Assembly: GCA_002305265.1 (NCBI GenBank) | Contig: DBQP01000017.1 | Coordinates: forward strand, 52,130-116,129 | Direction of reading: 5' to 3' | DNA from: Prevotellaceae bacterium UBA1391 | Lineage (GTDB): Bacteria > Bacteroidota > Bacteroidia > Bacteroidales > Bacteroidaceae | Length of the DNA stretch: 64,000 bases | Shown: in pieces, positions 43,021-50,697 of the stretch | Position numbering within the stretch: position 1 is the first letter of the stretch | Layout: each line of letters begins with the position of its first letter | Notes under the pieces: model-generated | Databases searched by the model: none | Seen by the model: the letters and a program-made list of their open reading frames with translations, nothing else | Told to the model about the DNA's origin: nothing | Translations under genes and position numbers: made by a program

Positions 43021-43136
43021 CCCGTCCAACTTCCACGCCTCAGCCACAATCTCCCATAGCACCTCCCGTCCCATTTCCACGCCTTCGCCACAATCTCCCG
43101 TAGCGCCTCCCATCCCATTTCCACGCCTCTGCCAAG
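43021..43136. repeat. 44-bp tandem repeat (2 x 22), 2.6 copies
   Basis: Units start at 43021, 43065 and 43109. Each opens CC(G/A)TCC and contains TTTCCACGCCT and CCACAATCTCCC, with a few substitutions. It follows the 22-bp array but has unrelated sequence. The rest of 43137-43225 shows nothing that I can support. Confidence 0.88.
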
Positions 43137-43225
43137 TTTTTGCACTGCATGGCTCATCCTTTTTTCGCGTCGTTTCCATTCTTTTCCGCTGCCTGTCTTT
43201 GGATGTATGGACGCATGGACAAAGG

Positions 43226-43277
43226 GAAAAATCCCCGATGAAATCGAGGAAAAGTTCGATTTCATCGGGGATTTTTC
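43226..43277. terminator. Perfect 22-bp inverted repeat with 8-nt loop
   Basis: The arms 43226-43247 and 43256-43277 are perfectly complementary (GAAAAATCCCCGATG start, GGGGATTTTTC end) around GGAAAAGT. A-tracts outside the G/C core give a U-run on either strand, so this is a bidirectional intrinsic terminator. It lies 155 bp beyond the fucosidase stop codon. Confidence 0.88.
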
Positions 43278-43431
43278 GGCTTTCCGTTTCGCGGTGTCTT
43301 CACCCGCCGTTGTTGCAGGGAGCGTGTCTTCCGCTTCGTGGTGGGCTTCTCGTTTTCTTCGTCGCCCAATGGCTGGCGGCAGTCAGGCCGCAGCTGTGGC
43401 AACTGGCAGCCGCTTGCGCGACGACGGATGC

Positions 43432-45048
43432 CTATTGCTGGATTTTTAGTACCGCAGCGATGTCGTTCGGACGCTTCGCCGGCATGGTCAGCGTGATGCC
43501 TTCCTTCGTGCGCTGGAAGTCGACCGGACCCACGCCCAGCATCTCGATGCGCTTGGCGCGCTTCACGGCTTTCAGTGTGATGGTGCTGCCCGCTTCCGGC
43601 ACATCCATCAGCGTGGCATACACGAGGCGCTGCTTCGCTTTCTGCACGTAGCGCACGTCGGCAGCCGTGTACTTCACCTTGCCTTCGTTGAAGCCCTGCG
43701 CGTTGATGGGATTGGCTTGGTCATAGTTCGGTCCTTCGCCAAACTGCGTCCAGGGACGCGTGCCATAGATGCTCTCGCCGTTTTGCTTCAGCCATGCGCC
43801 GATTGCGCGTACGATTTTCACTTCCAGCGTGTCGGGCGTTCCGTCGCCCTTGAGCGGTACGCTCAGCAGCAAGTTTCCGTTCTTGCTCACCACGTCCACA
43901 AGCATCTGGATGACCGTCTGCGGCGATTTGTACCAGCCGTTGTAGAACGTGTTCTTGTCGTAGTGCCACTGGCCGATGCACGTGCAGGTCTGCCAAGCTT
44001 CTTGCTGAATCTTGTCGGGCGCGCCGCGCTCCACGTCCCACATCAGCGCTTTCTTGTGCCAGTCCTCCATCACCTTGCCCGTCACGACGGCCATGTTCTT
44101 GCCTTTGTGCTCGGCCATGCTCTTGTTGTACATGTGGGCCAGAATCTTCAGGCCTGCGTCGGAGAAGGGGTAGAGCGGCAGCACCGTGTCGTCGAAGTAG
44201 AGCACGTCGGGGTTGTACTTGTTGATGAGGTCGATCGTACGGTTGTAGAAACGGTCGCAATATGCCTGATCCGGTGTCGTCACTTTGGCGGGATCCCAAT
44301 CCCAGTGGCGGTTGTCGGGCGAGAGTTGGTGGCGTTGCTCGTAGAGGTCCTGCGGGTCGTACCCTTCCCACCAGGTGCCTTTTCCGTCTGCTTTCGTCAG
44401 TCGGCCGTCGTAGGTCTGTCCCGCGAGCGCACCGCCCTTGTCGGCGCCGCGGCTCACTTCATACCAACTCCAGGCGTGGGCTGCATGCACGCTCACGCCG
44501 AGCGGCAGACCCAGCTTCTTGCAGGCGGCGGCCCAGCCGCCGATGATGTCCTTCTCCGGACCCATGTTCGTGCTGTTCCACGGCTGGTACTTGCTGTCGT
44601 AGAGGTCGAAATTGTCGTGGTGGTTGGCCAGGGCGAAGAAGTATTTTGCGCCGCATTCCTTGTAGAGCGCCACGAGTGCTTCGGGATTCCAGCGTTCGGC
44701 CTTCCATTCGTGAATCCAGTCCTTGAAGCCGAACTGTGTCTGGTGGTCGCGGGCTTCTCGCGAGAACTTGTACGCGCCGCTGCCTTCTTCGTACATGCCG
44801 CGGGCAAACCAGTCGCCGTGCTCAGGCTGGCACTGCGGTCCCCAGTGTGCCCAGATGCCGAACTTGGCATCGCGGAACCACTCCGGGCAGATGTAGTCGG
44901 AGAGCGACTCCCACGTCGGCTCGTAGCGTCCCTCGTGGATGGGCTCCTTGTCGGTGTTGACGAATACGCTCACCTTGGGTGCCTGCGCGCCTGCGGTCAG
45001 TGTGGCGGCAGCCAGCGCGGCGGTGGCAAGGATGTTTTTGTAGTTCAT
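43432..45048 (-). CDS. Secreted alpha-L-fucosidase, GH29
   Basis: A 538-residue protein. The start MNYKNILATAALAAATLTAGAQA is a signal peptide; an in-frame ATG at 45087 would add thirteen polar residues and is less likely. GH29 landmarks are KFGIWAHWGPQC, ANHHDNFDLYDSKYQPWN, and DVLYFDDTV, where the first Asp after Phe is at the expected nucleophile position. It should release alpha-L-fucose from host or plant glycans in the periplasm. It follows the GH97 gene by 59 bp in the same operon; no SusC/SusD pair is nearby. Confidence 0.92.
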   Translation of the reverse strand: MNYKNILATAALAAATLTAGAQAPKVSVFVNTDKEPIHEGRYEPTWESLSDYICPEWFRDAKFGIWAHWGPQCQPEHGDWFARGMYEEGSGAYKFSREARDHQTQFGFKDWIHEWKAERWNPEALVALYKECGAKYFFALANHHDNFDLYDSKYQPWNSTNMGPEKDIIGGWAAACKKLGLPLGVSVHAAHAWSWYEVSRGADKGGALAGQTYDGRLTKADGKGTWWEGYDPQDLYEQRHQLSPDNRHWDWDPAKVTTPDQAYCDRFYNRTIDLINKYNPDVLYFDDTVLPLYPFSDAGLKILAHMYNKSMAEHKGKNMAVVTGKVMEDWHKKALMWDVERGAPDKIQQEAWQTCTCIGQWHYDKNTFYNGWYKSPQTVIQMLVDVVSKNGNLLLSVPLKGDGTPDTLEVKIVRAIGAWLKQNGESIYGTRPWTQFGEGPNYDQANPINAQGFNEGKVKYTAADVRYVQKAKQRLVYATLMDVPEAGSTITLKAVKRAKRIEMLGVGPVDFQRTKEGITLTMPAKRPNDIAAVLKIQQ

Positions 45049-45107
45049 GATGGTAGAATTAGTTGAGTTTTGATGTTGGTTTTCCATTGTTGTAGTTCGC
45101 TCTTGTC

Positions 45108-46997
45108 CTACTCCACGACCAGCACGAAGCCACCGCGCGGTGCGCAGCGGATGTGCGTGAGCGAGGCGAGCGGAGCCCGGTCGATGTGCATTGCTACCCT
45201 TTCGCGTCCGTCGCGGCTGACGGTGCTGCCGTCGGTGAAGGCGTGCGCCGTGCGCTGCAGCACCTTGCTGCCCAGCCGGCTGTAGTCGATGTCCAGCGTG
45301 CGTGCCTCGTCGCGGCCGTTGATGCCCGCGATGTACCAGCGGCTGCCGCTTCGGCGGGCCAGCACCACCCAGTCGCCGGGCATGCCGCCCAGCAGCCGTG
45401 TGTCGTCCCATGCGGCGGGCAGCGTGGAAAGGAAGTCGCAGACGTCCTGCGGCTGCGCCAGAATGCTTTCCGGGCGGTCGGCCAGGTGCTGCAGCGCCGA
45501 CTCGAACAAGGCGGTCAGCGCCAGCTCATGCGCGTCGGTGGTGATGTGCGGGTGCTGCGAGTCGGAGAAGGCGCAAGGCGTATAGTCCATCGGACCGACC
45601 ACGTTGCGCGTGAACGGCAGCGTCGCGTTGTGCGCTGCGGCACGGTCCGTCAGCACCGGCAGGTTGTTGTACCACTCCGCGCCGTAGACGCCTTCGGTCG
45701 ACAGCAGGTGGGGATACGTGCGCTGCCAGCCGCGTGGAATCGTCGCGCCGTGGAAGTTGACGAGCAGGTGGTGGCGTGCAGCCGCCTCCAGCAGGCGGAT
45801 GTAGTAGTCCATGGTCGGCTGGTTGTCGCCGTCGAAGAAGTCGATTTTCACACCGGCCACGCCGACGCGCTCCAACCAGGCAAACTCGCGTTCGAGCGAG
45901 TCGGGGTTGTTCAGTCTCCATTTCGGGCCGGGCGCGCCGTTGATCCATCCCGTCGACGAGTTGTACCAGATGAGCGGGCGCACGTTCTTGGCCTTGGCAT
46001 AGGCCAGCGCGTCCTCGATGTCGCCACCGCCGCGCATCTCGTCCCATTCCGCGTCGATGAGCATGTAGGGCAGGCGGAGCTGGGCCGCGAAGTCGATGTA
46101 CTTGCACACCAGCGGATATTCCTTGCTGCCGTGGTTGTAGGCCCAGTAGATCCAGCTCACCACGCCGGGCTTGATCCAGCTCGTGTCCTTGATGCGGCTG
46201 GCGGGGCTCACGTCGGTCACGAGCGTCGACTCGACCACGTCGGCCAGCGTGCCCACGATGGCCACGCGCCAGGGCGACACCCACGTCCCGCTATGCCGCA
46301 GCTCGTTGCGGTCCGGCGCCACGCGGTAGATGCGCTCGTCCTCTCTGTTGTCCAGCCACGAGGCGCTCTGGTTGGCCTCCATCGCAGCCTCGGTCAGCAG
46401 CACCCACGTGTTCTCGGCCGGCTGCAGCAGGGCGGGGTAGGCCCATCGTGTGTTGCCTCTTTCTCCCTTGCCGTTCGTCGTGCGGGGGTAGAAATTCTCG
46501 TAGCCGCCGTCGTAGCGCTGCACCCAGCGGGGCGTGCCGTCCTCGATGCGGTAGGCGGTCAGCTCGCGTCCGATGCGCTCCTGCTGCAGTCCGTCCAGCT
46601 CGTAGCGGAAGGCCAGTCCGTCGTTGTAGAGCCGCACCACGCAGCGCGCAGCGCGTCCCGTGGCGTCCAGATAGCGCAGCGTCACCTCGTTGGCCTCGTT
46701 GCGGCAGTGGCTGCGCTTGCCTGCCAGCATCTCGTAGCGGGCCTTGATTTTCTTCACTTTTCCCGCTCCCTCGAAACGCCATTGGGCCGCGTCCGCCCCG
46801 TTCGTGCCCAGTCCGAGCTGACAGACCGTCAGCGCGGCCACAGACTTTCCGTCTTGCACGTGGCGTACGACCAGGGAGTTGGCCTCGTATTGCAGTTGCA
46901 GGCGCCCGTCGGGCGAGGAGATGATGGCGGCCCGGAGCGAGGGCGAGGCGCAGAGCCAAAGCCAGGTGATGGTGATAAGGTGTGTCAGAAACTTCAT
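45108..46997 (-). CDS. Secreted GH97 glycoside hydrolase, probably a retaining alpha-galactosidase type
   Basis: A 629-residue protein with a signal peptide (MKFLTHLITITWLWLCASPSLRA). The N-terminal beta-sandwich (ISSPDGRLQLQYE) precedes a (beta/alpha)8 barrel (SWIYWAYNHGSKEYPL; LPYMLIDAEWDEM) and a C-terminal sandwich. GH97 contains inverting alpha-glucosidases (SusB) and retaining alpha-galactosidases. The motif GVKIDFFDGD keeps an Asp where the retaining type has its nucleophile, so I favour alpha-galactosidase. That assignment is inference from family knowledge. It is first in a two-gene operon with the fucosidase. Confidence 0.88.
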   Translation of the reverse strand: MKFLTHLITITWLWLCASPSLRAAIISSPDGRLQLQYEANSLVVRHVQDGKSVAALTVCQLGLGTNGADAAQWRFEGAGKVKKIKARYEMLAGKRSHCRNEANEVTLRYLDATGRAARCVVRLYNDGLAFRYELDGLQQERIGRELTAYRIEDGTPRWVQRYDGGYENFYPRTTNGKGERGNTRWAYPALLQPAENTWVLLTEAAMEANQSASWLDNREDERIYRVAPDRNELRHSGTWVSPWRVAIVGTLADVVESTLVTDVSPASRIKDTSWIKPGVVSWIYWAYNHGSKEYPLVCKYIDFAAQLRLPYMLIDAEWDEMRGGGDIEDALAYAKAKNVRPLIWYNSSTGWINGAPGPKWRLNNPDSLEREFAWLERVGVAGVKIDFFDGDNQPTMDYYIRLLEAAARHHLLVNFHGATIPRGWQRTYPHLLSTEGVYGAEWYNNLPVLTDRAAAHNATLPFTRNVVGPMDYTPCAFSDSQHPHITTDAHELALTALFESALQHLADRPESILAQPQDVCDFLSTLPAAWDDTRLLGGMPGDWVVLARRSGSRWYIAGINGRDEARTLDIDYSRLGSKVLQRTAHAFTDGSTVSRDGRERVAMHIDRAPLASLTHIRCAPRGGFVLVVE

Positions 46998-47030
46998 GAC
47001 GTTCGGTGCTTTTAGATGTTTTTTCAGGTG

Positions 47031-47038
47031 CAAAGATA
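47031..47038 (-). promoter_or_regulatory. Promoter -7 box for the GH97-GH29 operon (TATCTTTG on the minus strand)
   Basis: The minus strand reads TATCTTTGCACC about 35 nt upstream of the GH97 start. Confidence 0.7.
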
Positions 47039-47205
47039 GCAAATCGCCGCTTTCCGGCAACACCGCCTGCGGGCTTTGCCGCCATTTTCCCCATATTGTC
47101 CCATCGTTTTTCGATAAAATCCTATGCGCCTGCACGTCGGGAAGACCAGCATAAACATGTAAAAGTTTTCAAGAATCGTGTAAGCGTCCTCCCACGAAAA
47201 CTTCC

Positions 47206-47213
47206 TACCTTTG
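47206..47213 (+). promoter_or_regulatory. Promoter -7 box for the copper genes (TACCTTTG)
   Basis: TACCTTTGCATC about 83 nt upstream of the small metal-binding protein. No recognisable copper-responsive operator was found. Confidence 0.65.
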
Positions 47214-47295
47214 CATCGTCGGAACAGCAGCTCCGCGCCTCCGCGGCGACCGTTCCGCACCCATCCGAATCTCAACCCACTCAATCCCACATGCT

Positions 47296-47508
47296 ATGGA
47301 ACAGAAAACATTCAAAGTGAGCGGCATGAAGTGCACGCACTGCCGCGCCAGCGTCGAAGAAGCCCTGTGCGCCGTCAGTGGCGTCTCGGCAGCAGAAGTC
47401 AGTCTTGAGGCCGCTGAGGCCAAGGTCTCCTACGACCCCGCCACCGTCTCGCCCGAACTGCTGTCCGCCGCCGTCGCCGCCAGCGGACATTTCGAGCTCC
47501 ACGTCTGA
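47296..47508 (+). CDS. Heavy-metal-associated domain protein, CopZ-like copper chaperone
   Basis: A 70-residue single HMA domain with the metal-binding GMKCTHC motif (Cys13 and Cys16) and the ferredoxin-like beta-alpha-beta-beta-alpha-beta pattern. Such proteins carry Cu(I) to P-type ATPases. It lies 177 bp upstream of the copA-like gene in the same direction, so copper is the most likely metal; other soft metals cannot be excluded. Confidence 0.9.
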   Translation: MEQKTFKVSGMKCTHCRASVEEALCAVSGVSAAEVSLEAAEAKVSYDPATVSPELLSAAVAASGHFELHV

Positions 47509-47685
47509 CGCCCCCTGCGCCGCCCCCGCGGCGTCCATTCCCCCTCTTGCGCGCCGCCCGCCGCCACCCGCCTGCGCGGCAGCGTGTGCAGCGCCTCCCC
47601 GTGGGCGGCAGCCGCCTCCGTGCGTGGCTGCCGCTGCCCGGCCGGCGCTCCTTTTTTCTGCAAACTCCGCACAATACTTTCTCCG

Positions 47686-49605
47686 ATGAAACGTACCCTC
47701 CCCGTCACAGGCATGGCTTGCGCCGCCTGCTCCGCCTTGGTCGAGAAAACCCTCAACGGCGTCGATGGTGTCCACTCCGCCCGCGTCAGCCTCGCCTCCC
47801 GCACTGCATTCGTCGATTTCGACGAGCGCGTCGTCACTCCGCAGCAGCTGAAGCAGCGGGTCAACCACGTCGGCTACGACCTGATCGTCGACGACGCGCA
47901 GCGGGCCGAGGCCATCGAGGAGCGCAGCTACCTGCTGCTGCGCCGCCGCATGTGGATGGCGTGGCTGCTGTCCGCCCTCTGCATGGCCTTCGGCATGGGC
48001 TGGATTCCCGTCGGCAGCCCCGACGCGGCCCGTCAGGTGTCGATGCTCCTCGCCCTGGCCGTCATGGTGTGGAGCGGCCGCAGTTTCTATGTGAGCGCCG
48101 TGCGCCAGCTCCGGCATGGCGCCGCCAACATGGACGTGCTCGTGGCGCTCAGCACCGCCGTGGCCTTCCTCTTCTCCGCCTTCAACACCTTCTTCGGCCA
48201 CCGCACGTGGAGTGCCCACGGCATCGGCTGGCACACCTATTTCGACGCCTCGGCCATGATCATCGCCTTCGTGCTCACCGGCCGCGTGCTTGAGGAGAAA
48301 GCCCGCCGCAGCACGGGCCAGAGCATCCGCACGCTGATGGGCCTCGCCCCGCGCACCGCCCGCCTCGTCCGGGGCGACGCCGTCGACGAGGTGCCCATTG
48401 CGGCCATCGAGCCCGGCGACCTGCTCGAGGTGCGCCCGGGAGAGAAAGTGCCGGTCGACGGCGAGGTCACTTGGGCCGAGAGCTTCATGACGCCCGATGC
48501 CGCCTACCTCGACGAGAGCATGATCACGGGGGAGCCCACGCCCGCCGCCAAGCGCAAGGGCGACCGCGTGCTCGCCGGCACCATCCCCAGTCAGGGACGC
48601 TTCCGCTTCCGCGCGCGGCAAGTGGGCGAGCAGACGGCCCTCGCCCAGATCATCCGCCTCGTGCGCGAGGCGCAGGGCAGCAAGGCACCCGTCCAGCGCA
48701 CCGTCGACAAGGCCGCCCTCGTCTTCGTGCCTGTGGTCGGCGCCATCGCCCTCCTCACGTTCCTCCTCTGGTGGCTCATCGGCGGCACGCCGGCCCTCCC
48801 ACAGGCCATCATCTCCGCCGTCAGCGTGCTCGTCATCGCCTGCCCCTGCGCCATGGGCCTCGCCACGCCCACGGCCCTCATGGTCGGCATCGGTCGGGCC
48901 GCCGAGGAGCAGGTGCTCATCAAGGACGCCGCCGCCCTCGAGCTCCTGCGCAAGGTCGACGCCGTCGTGATGGACAAGACGGGCACACTCACCATCCCCA
49001 ACCAGCAGATCGACTTCACGCGCGCCGACCATCTGCCCCTCGACGAGCGCGAGACGCTCAAGCCCCATGCCGCCGAAGCCATGGCCGAACTGCAGCAGCG
49101 CGGCATCGACGTCTACCTCATGAGCGGCGACAAGGACGAGGCCGTGCGCTACTGGGCCGAGAAGGCCGGCATCCGCCACTACCGCAGCCGCGTGCTGCCG
49201 CAGGACAAGGAAAACCTCGTCCGCCAGCTCCACGCCGAAGGCAAGACCGTGGCGATGGTGGGCGACGGCATCAACGACACGCAGGCGCTCGCGCTCGCCG
49301 ACGTGGGCATCGCCATCGGCCGCGGCACCGACGTGGCGATGGACGTCGCGCAGGCCACGCTCATGAGCGACGACCTCCGCCGCCTGCCCGCCGCCTTCCG
49401 CCTCAGCCGCCTCACCGTGCGCATGATCTGGCAAAACCTCTTCTGGGCCTTCGTCTACAACATCGTCTGCATCCCCCTGGCCGCCGGCCTCCTCCTGCCT
49501 TTCGGCGTCGACCTCCAGATCACGCCCATGTGGGCCTCCGCGCTCATGGCCTTCTCCAGCGTCAGCGTCGTGCTCAACAGCCTGCGTCTGAGATACATGC
49601 GATAG
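47686..49605 (+). CDS. copA: CopA-like P1B-type copper ATPase lacking the nucleotide-binding domain
   Basis: A 639-residue ATPase. It has an N-terminal HMA domain (GMACAAC, Cys12/Cys15), the actuator TGE (281-283), the membrane CPC motif (386-388), the phosphorylation site DKTGT (Asp430) and GDGIND (526-531). In ordinary CopA about 190 residues lie between DKTG and GDGIND; here there are 96. The N-domain with its HP and glycine-rich ATP-binding motifs is absent. DKTGTLTIPNQQID runs after about 20 residues into the P-domain sequence ETLKPHAAEAMAELQQRGID. The reading frame is continuous. The upstream CopZ-like gene supports copper as substrate. Confidence 0.9.
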   Translation: MKRTLPVTGMACAACSALVEKTLNGVDGVHSARVSLASRTAFVDFDERVVTPQQLKQRVNHVGYDLIVDDAQRAEAIEERSYLLLRRRMWMAWLLSALCMAFGMGWIPVGSPDAARQVSMLLALAVMVWSGRSFYVSAVRQLRHGAANMDVLVALSTAVAFLFSAFNTFFGHRTWSAHGIGWHTYFDASAMIIAFVLTGRVLEEKARRSTGQSIRTLMGLAPRTARLVRGDAVDEVPIAAIEPGDLLEVRPGEKVPVDGEVTWAESFMTPDAAYLDESMITGEPTPAAKRKGDRVLAGTIPSQGRFRFRARQVGEQTALAQIIRLVREAQGSKAPVQRTVDKAALVFVPVVGAIALLTFLLWWLIGGTPALPQAIISAVSVLVIACPCAMGLATPTALMVGIGRAAEEQVLIKDAAALELLRKVDAVVMDKTGTLTIPNQQIDFTRADHLPLDERETLKPHAAEAMAELQQRGIDVYLMSGDKDEAVRYWAEKAGIRHYRSRVLPQDKENLVRQLHAEGKTVAMVGDGINDTQALALADVGIAIGRGTDVAMDVAQATLMSDDLRRLPAAFRLSRLTVRMIWQNLFWAFVYNIVCIPLAAGLLLPFGVDLQITPMWASALMAFSSVSVVLNSLRLRYMR

Positions 49606-49683
49606 CCCGCACCGCCGTCCGTCCGCTCCCTCTTCGGCCTGCCCGCCGCCATCAGCGCGCACGAGCGTCCGCGACGCGGTGTG

Positions 49684-49775
49684 AAAACGACTGCGCTCCT
49701 TTTCAAAAACGACTGCGTTCATTTTTGAAAACGACTGCGTTCCTTTTCAAAAACGACTGCGCCCGCCATCGACGC
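49684..49775. repeat. 22-bp-register array, core ACGACTGCG, four units
   Basis: AAAACGACTGCG recurs with cores at 49688, 49710, 49732 and 49755 (spacings 22, 22, 23), separated by T-rich sequence. It begins about 80 bp after copA. The same core makes up the array at 28399-28464. Confidence 0.88.
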
Positions 49776-49793
49776 TGGGCGCAGTCGTCTTTC
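49754..49793 (+). terminator. Terminator formed from the last repeat unit
   Basis: ACGACTGCGCCC (49754-49765) pairs perfectly with GGGCGCAGTCGT (49778-49789), followed by CTTTC. All four upstream repeats carry the same ACGACTGCG and could compete as 5' arm. It probably ends the copA transcript. Confidence 0.75.
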
Positions 49794-49799
49794 TTCATG

Positions 49800-49854
49800 A
49801 AGGCCTTCGCAGCGCAACGAGAAGGCCTTCGTGATGAAACGAGAAGGCCTTCGT
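49800..49854. repeat. GAAGGCCTTCG triplet, 22-bp spacing
   Basis: Three perfect copies start at 49800, 49822 and 49844, ten bp after the terminator hairpin. Copies 2 and 3 are preceded by AACGA. Confidence 0.9.
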
Positions 49855-49935
49855 GACGACGACTCCGCTGCCGCCGGCTGTGCCCGACGCGCGCATTCCG
49901 AAGGGAAAAAGTGCAGAAATCTCGTTTTTTATTCG

Positions 49936-49943
49936 TAAGTTTG
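49936..49943 (+). promoter_or_regulatory. Promoter -7 box for the sigma-factor operon (TAAGTTTG)
   Basis: TAAGTTTGCAC with a T-rich run (TTTTTT at 49925-49930) upstream. It lies about 105 nt before the sigma-factor gene. Confidence 0.6.
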
Positions 49944-50045
49944 CACGGCATTTCGGGCGCGGCGCCCCGTCTGCCCACTGCGTGCGGCTGTTTCCGCAGC
50001 CTGCGTGGAAGCCATCCGATGCCCTATTCGATATTCCGACGAGAT

Positions 50046-50645
50046 ATGAACGAGAAAGCCATAGTGGAAGCCCTGCTGGAGCGTGACCCCTTCGTCACGC
50101 GACTTTTCTTTCATCGCAACTGCCGCCCGCTGTTTGTCGGCCTGATCAACAGGCTCGCGAAGGGAGGCGTGAGATGGGAACTGGACGAGGTGGTAGACGA
50201 GGTCTACATGCTCCTCATGGAGGACGACGGGCGCCGGCTGCGCACCTTCCAGTTCGAAAGCTCGCTCTACCAGTGGATCAAGGTGGTGGCGCTGCGACAT
50301 TTGCTGCGAAAGCGCGGGCAGGTGATAGAATTGAGCCTCGACGATGCTCCTTATATTATTGAGCAGGATGTGCTCGACGAGTCCATGGCTCACGCGGCCG
50401 TGCCCAGCTCGGCAGCCTCCGACGAGGAGCAGCGGACCGCAGAGGCCCGGGCCGACGTGGAGCGCCTCCTCGCGCGCATGCCCAACCAGCGCTATGCCGA
50501 CGTGCTGCGAAAGCTGCACATCGAGGGCTACTCCAACGAGGAACTGGCCGCGCAGATGCGCATCCGCCTGCCCAACCTCTACAACATCAAGCGCCGCGCC
50601 ATGGCGCAACTGCAGCAGCTGGCCCTCGCGGAGGCGAAGGCCTGA
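50046..50645 (+). CDS. ECF-like RNA polymerase sigma factor
   Basis: A 199-residue protein with sigma-70 region 2 (VVDEVYMLLMED; FESSLYQWIKVVALRHLLRKRG) and region 4 (LARMPNQRYADVLRKLHIEGYSNEELAAQM) as a helix-turn-helix. It has no region 1 or 3, so it is of the ECF type. The ATG at 50046 gives MNEKAIVEALLERDPF. The next gene begins 52 bp later and has an anti-sigma-like N-terminus, suggesting that the two form a regulatory pair. The signal and target promoters are not visible. Confidence 0.85.
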   Translation: MNEKAIVEALLERDPFVTRLFFHRNCRPLFVGLINRLAKGGVRWELDEVVDEVYMLLMEDDGRRLRTFQFESSLYQWIKVVALRHLLRKRGQVIELSLDDAPYIIEQDVLDESMAHAAVPSSAASDEEQRTAEARADVERLLARMPNQRYADVLRKLHIEGYSNEELAAQMRIRLPNLYNIKRRAMAQLQQLALAEAKA

Positions 50646-50685
50646 GCCCTGGCGCACAGGCAAACGACTGAACTTCCATCTCTAA

Positions 50686-50693
50686 TAACTTTG
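50686..50693 (+). promoter_or_regulatory. TAACTTTG box immediately before the peptidase-like gene
   Basis: A -7-like TAACTTTG ends 4 nt before the annotated ATG. A transcript from it would begin inside the reading frame, so it is either chance or points to a downstream start such as the ATG at 50773. Confidence 0.25.
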
Positions 50694-50697
50694 GCCT

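Noticed and set aside
47686..49605. CopA split or shortened by a frameshift
   Set aside because: The single frame runs from the HMA domain to the last helix, and the P-domain sequence on both sides of the missing N-domain aligns in the same frame, so no frameshift is needed.
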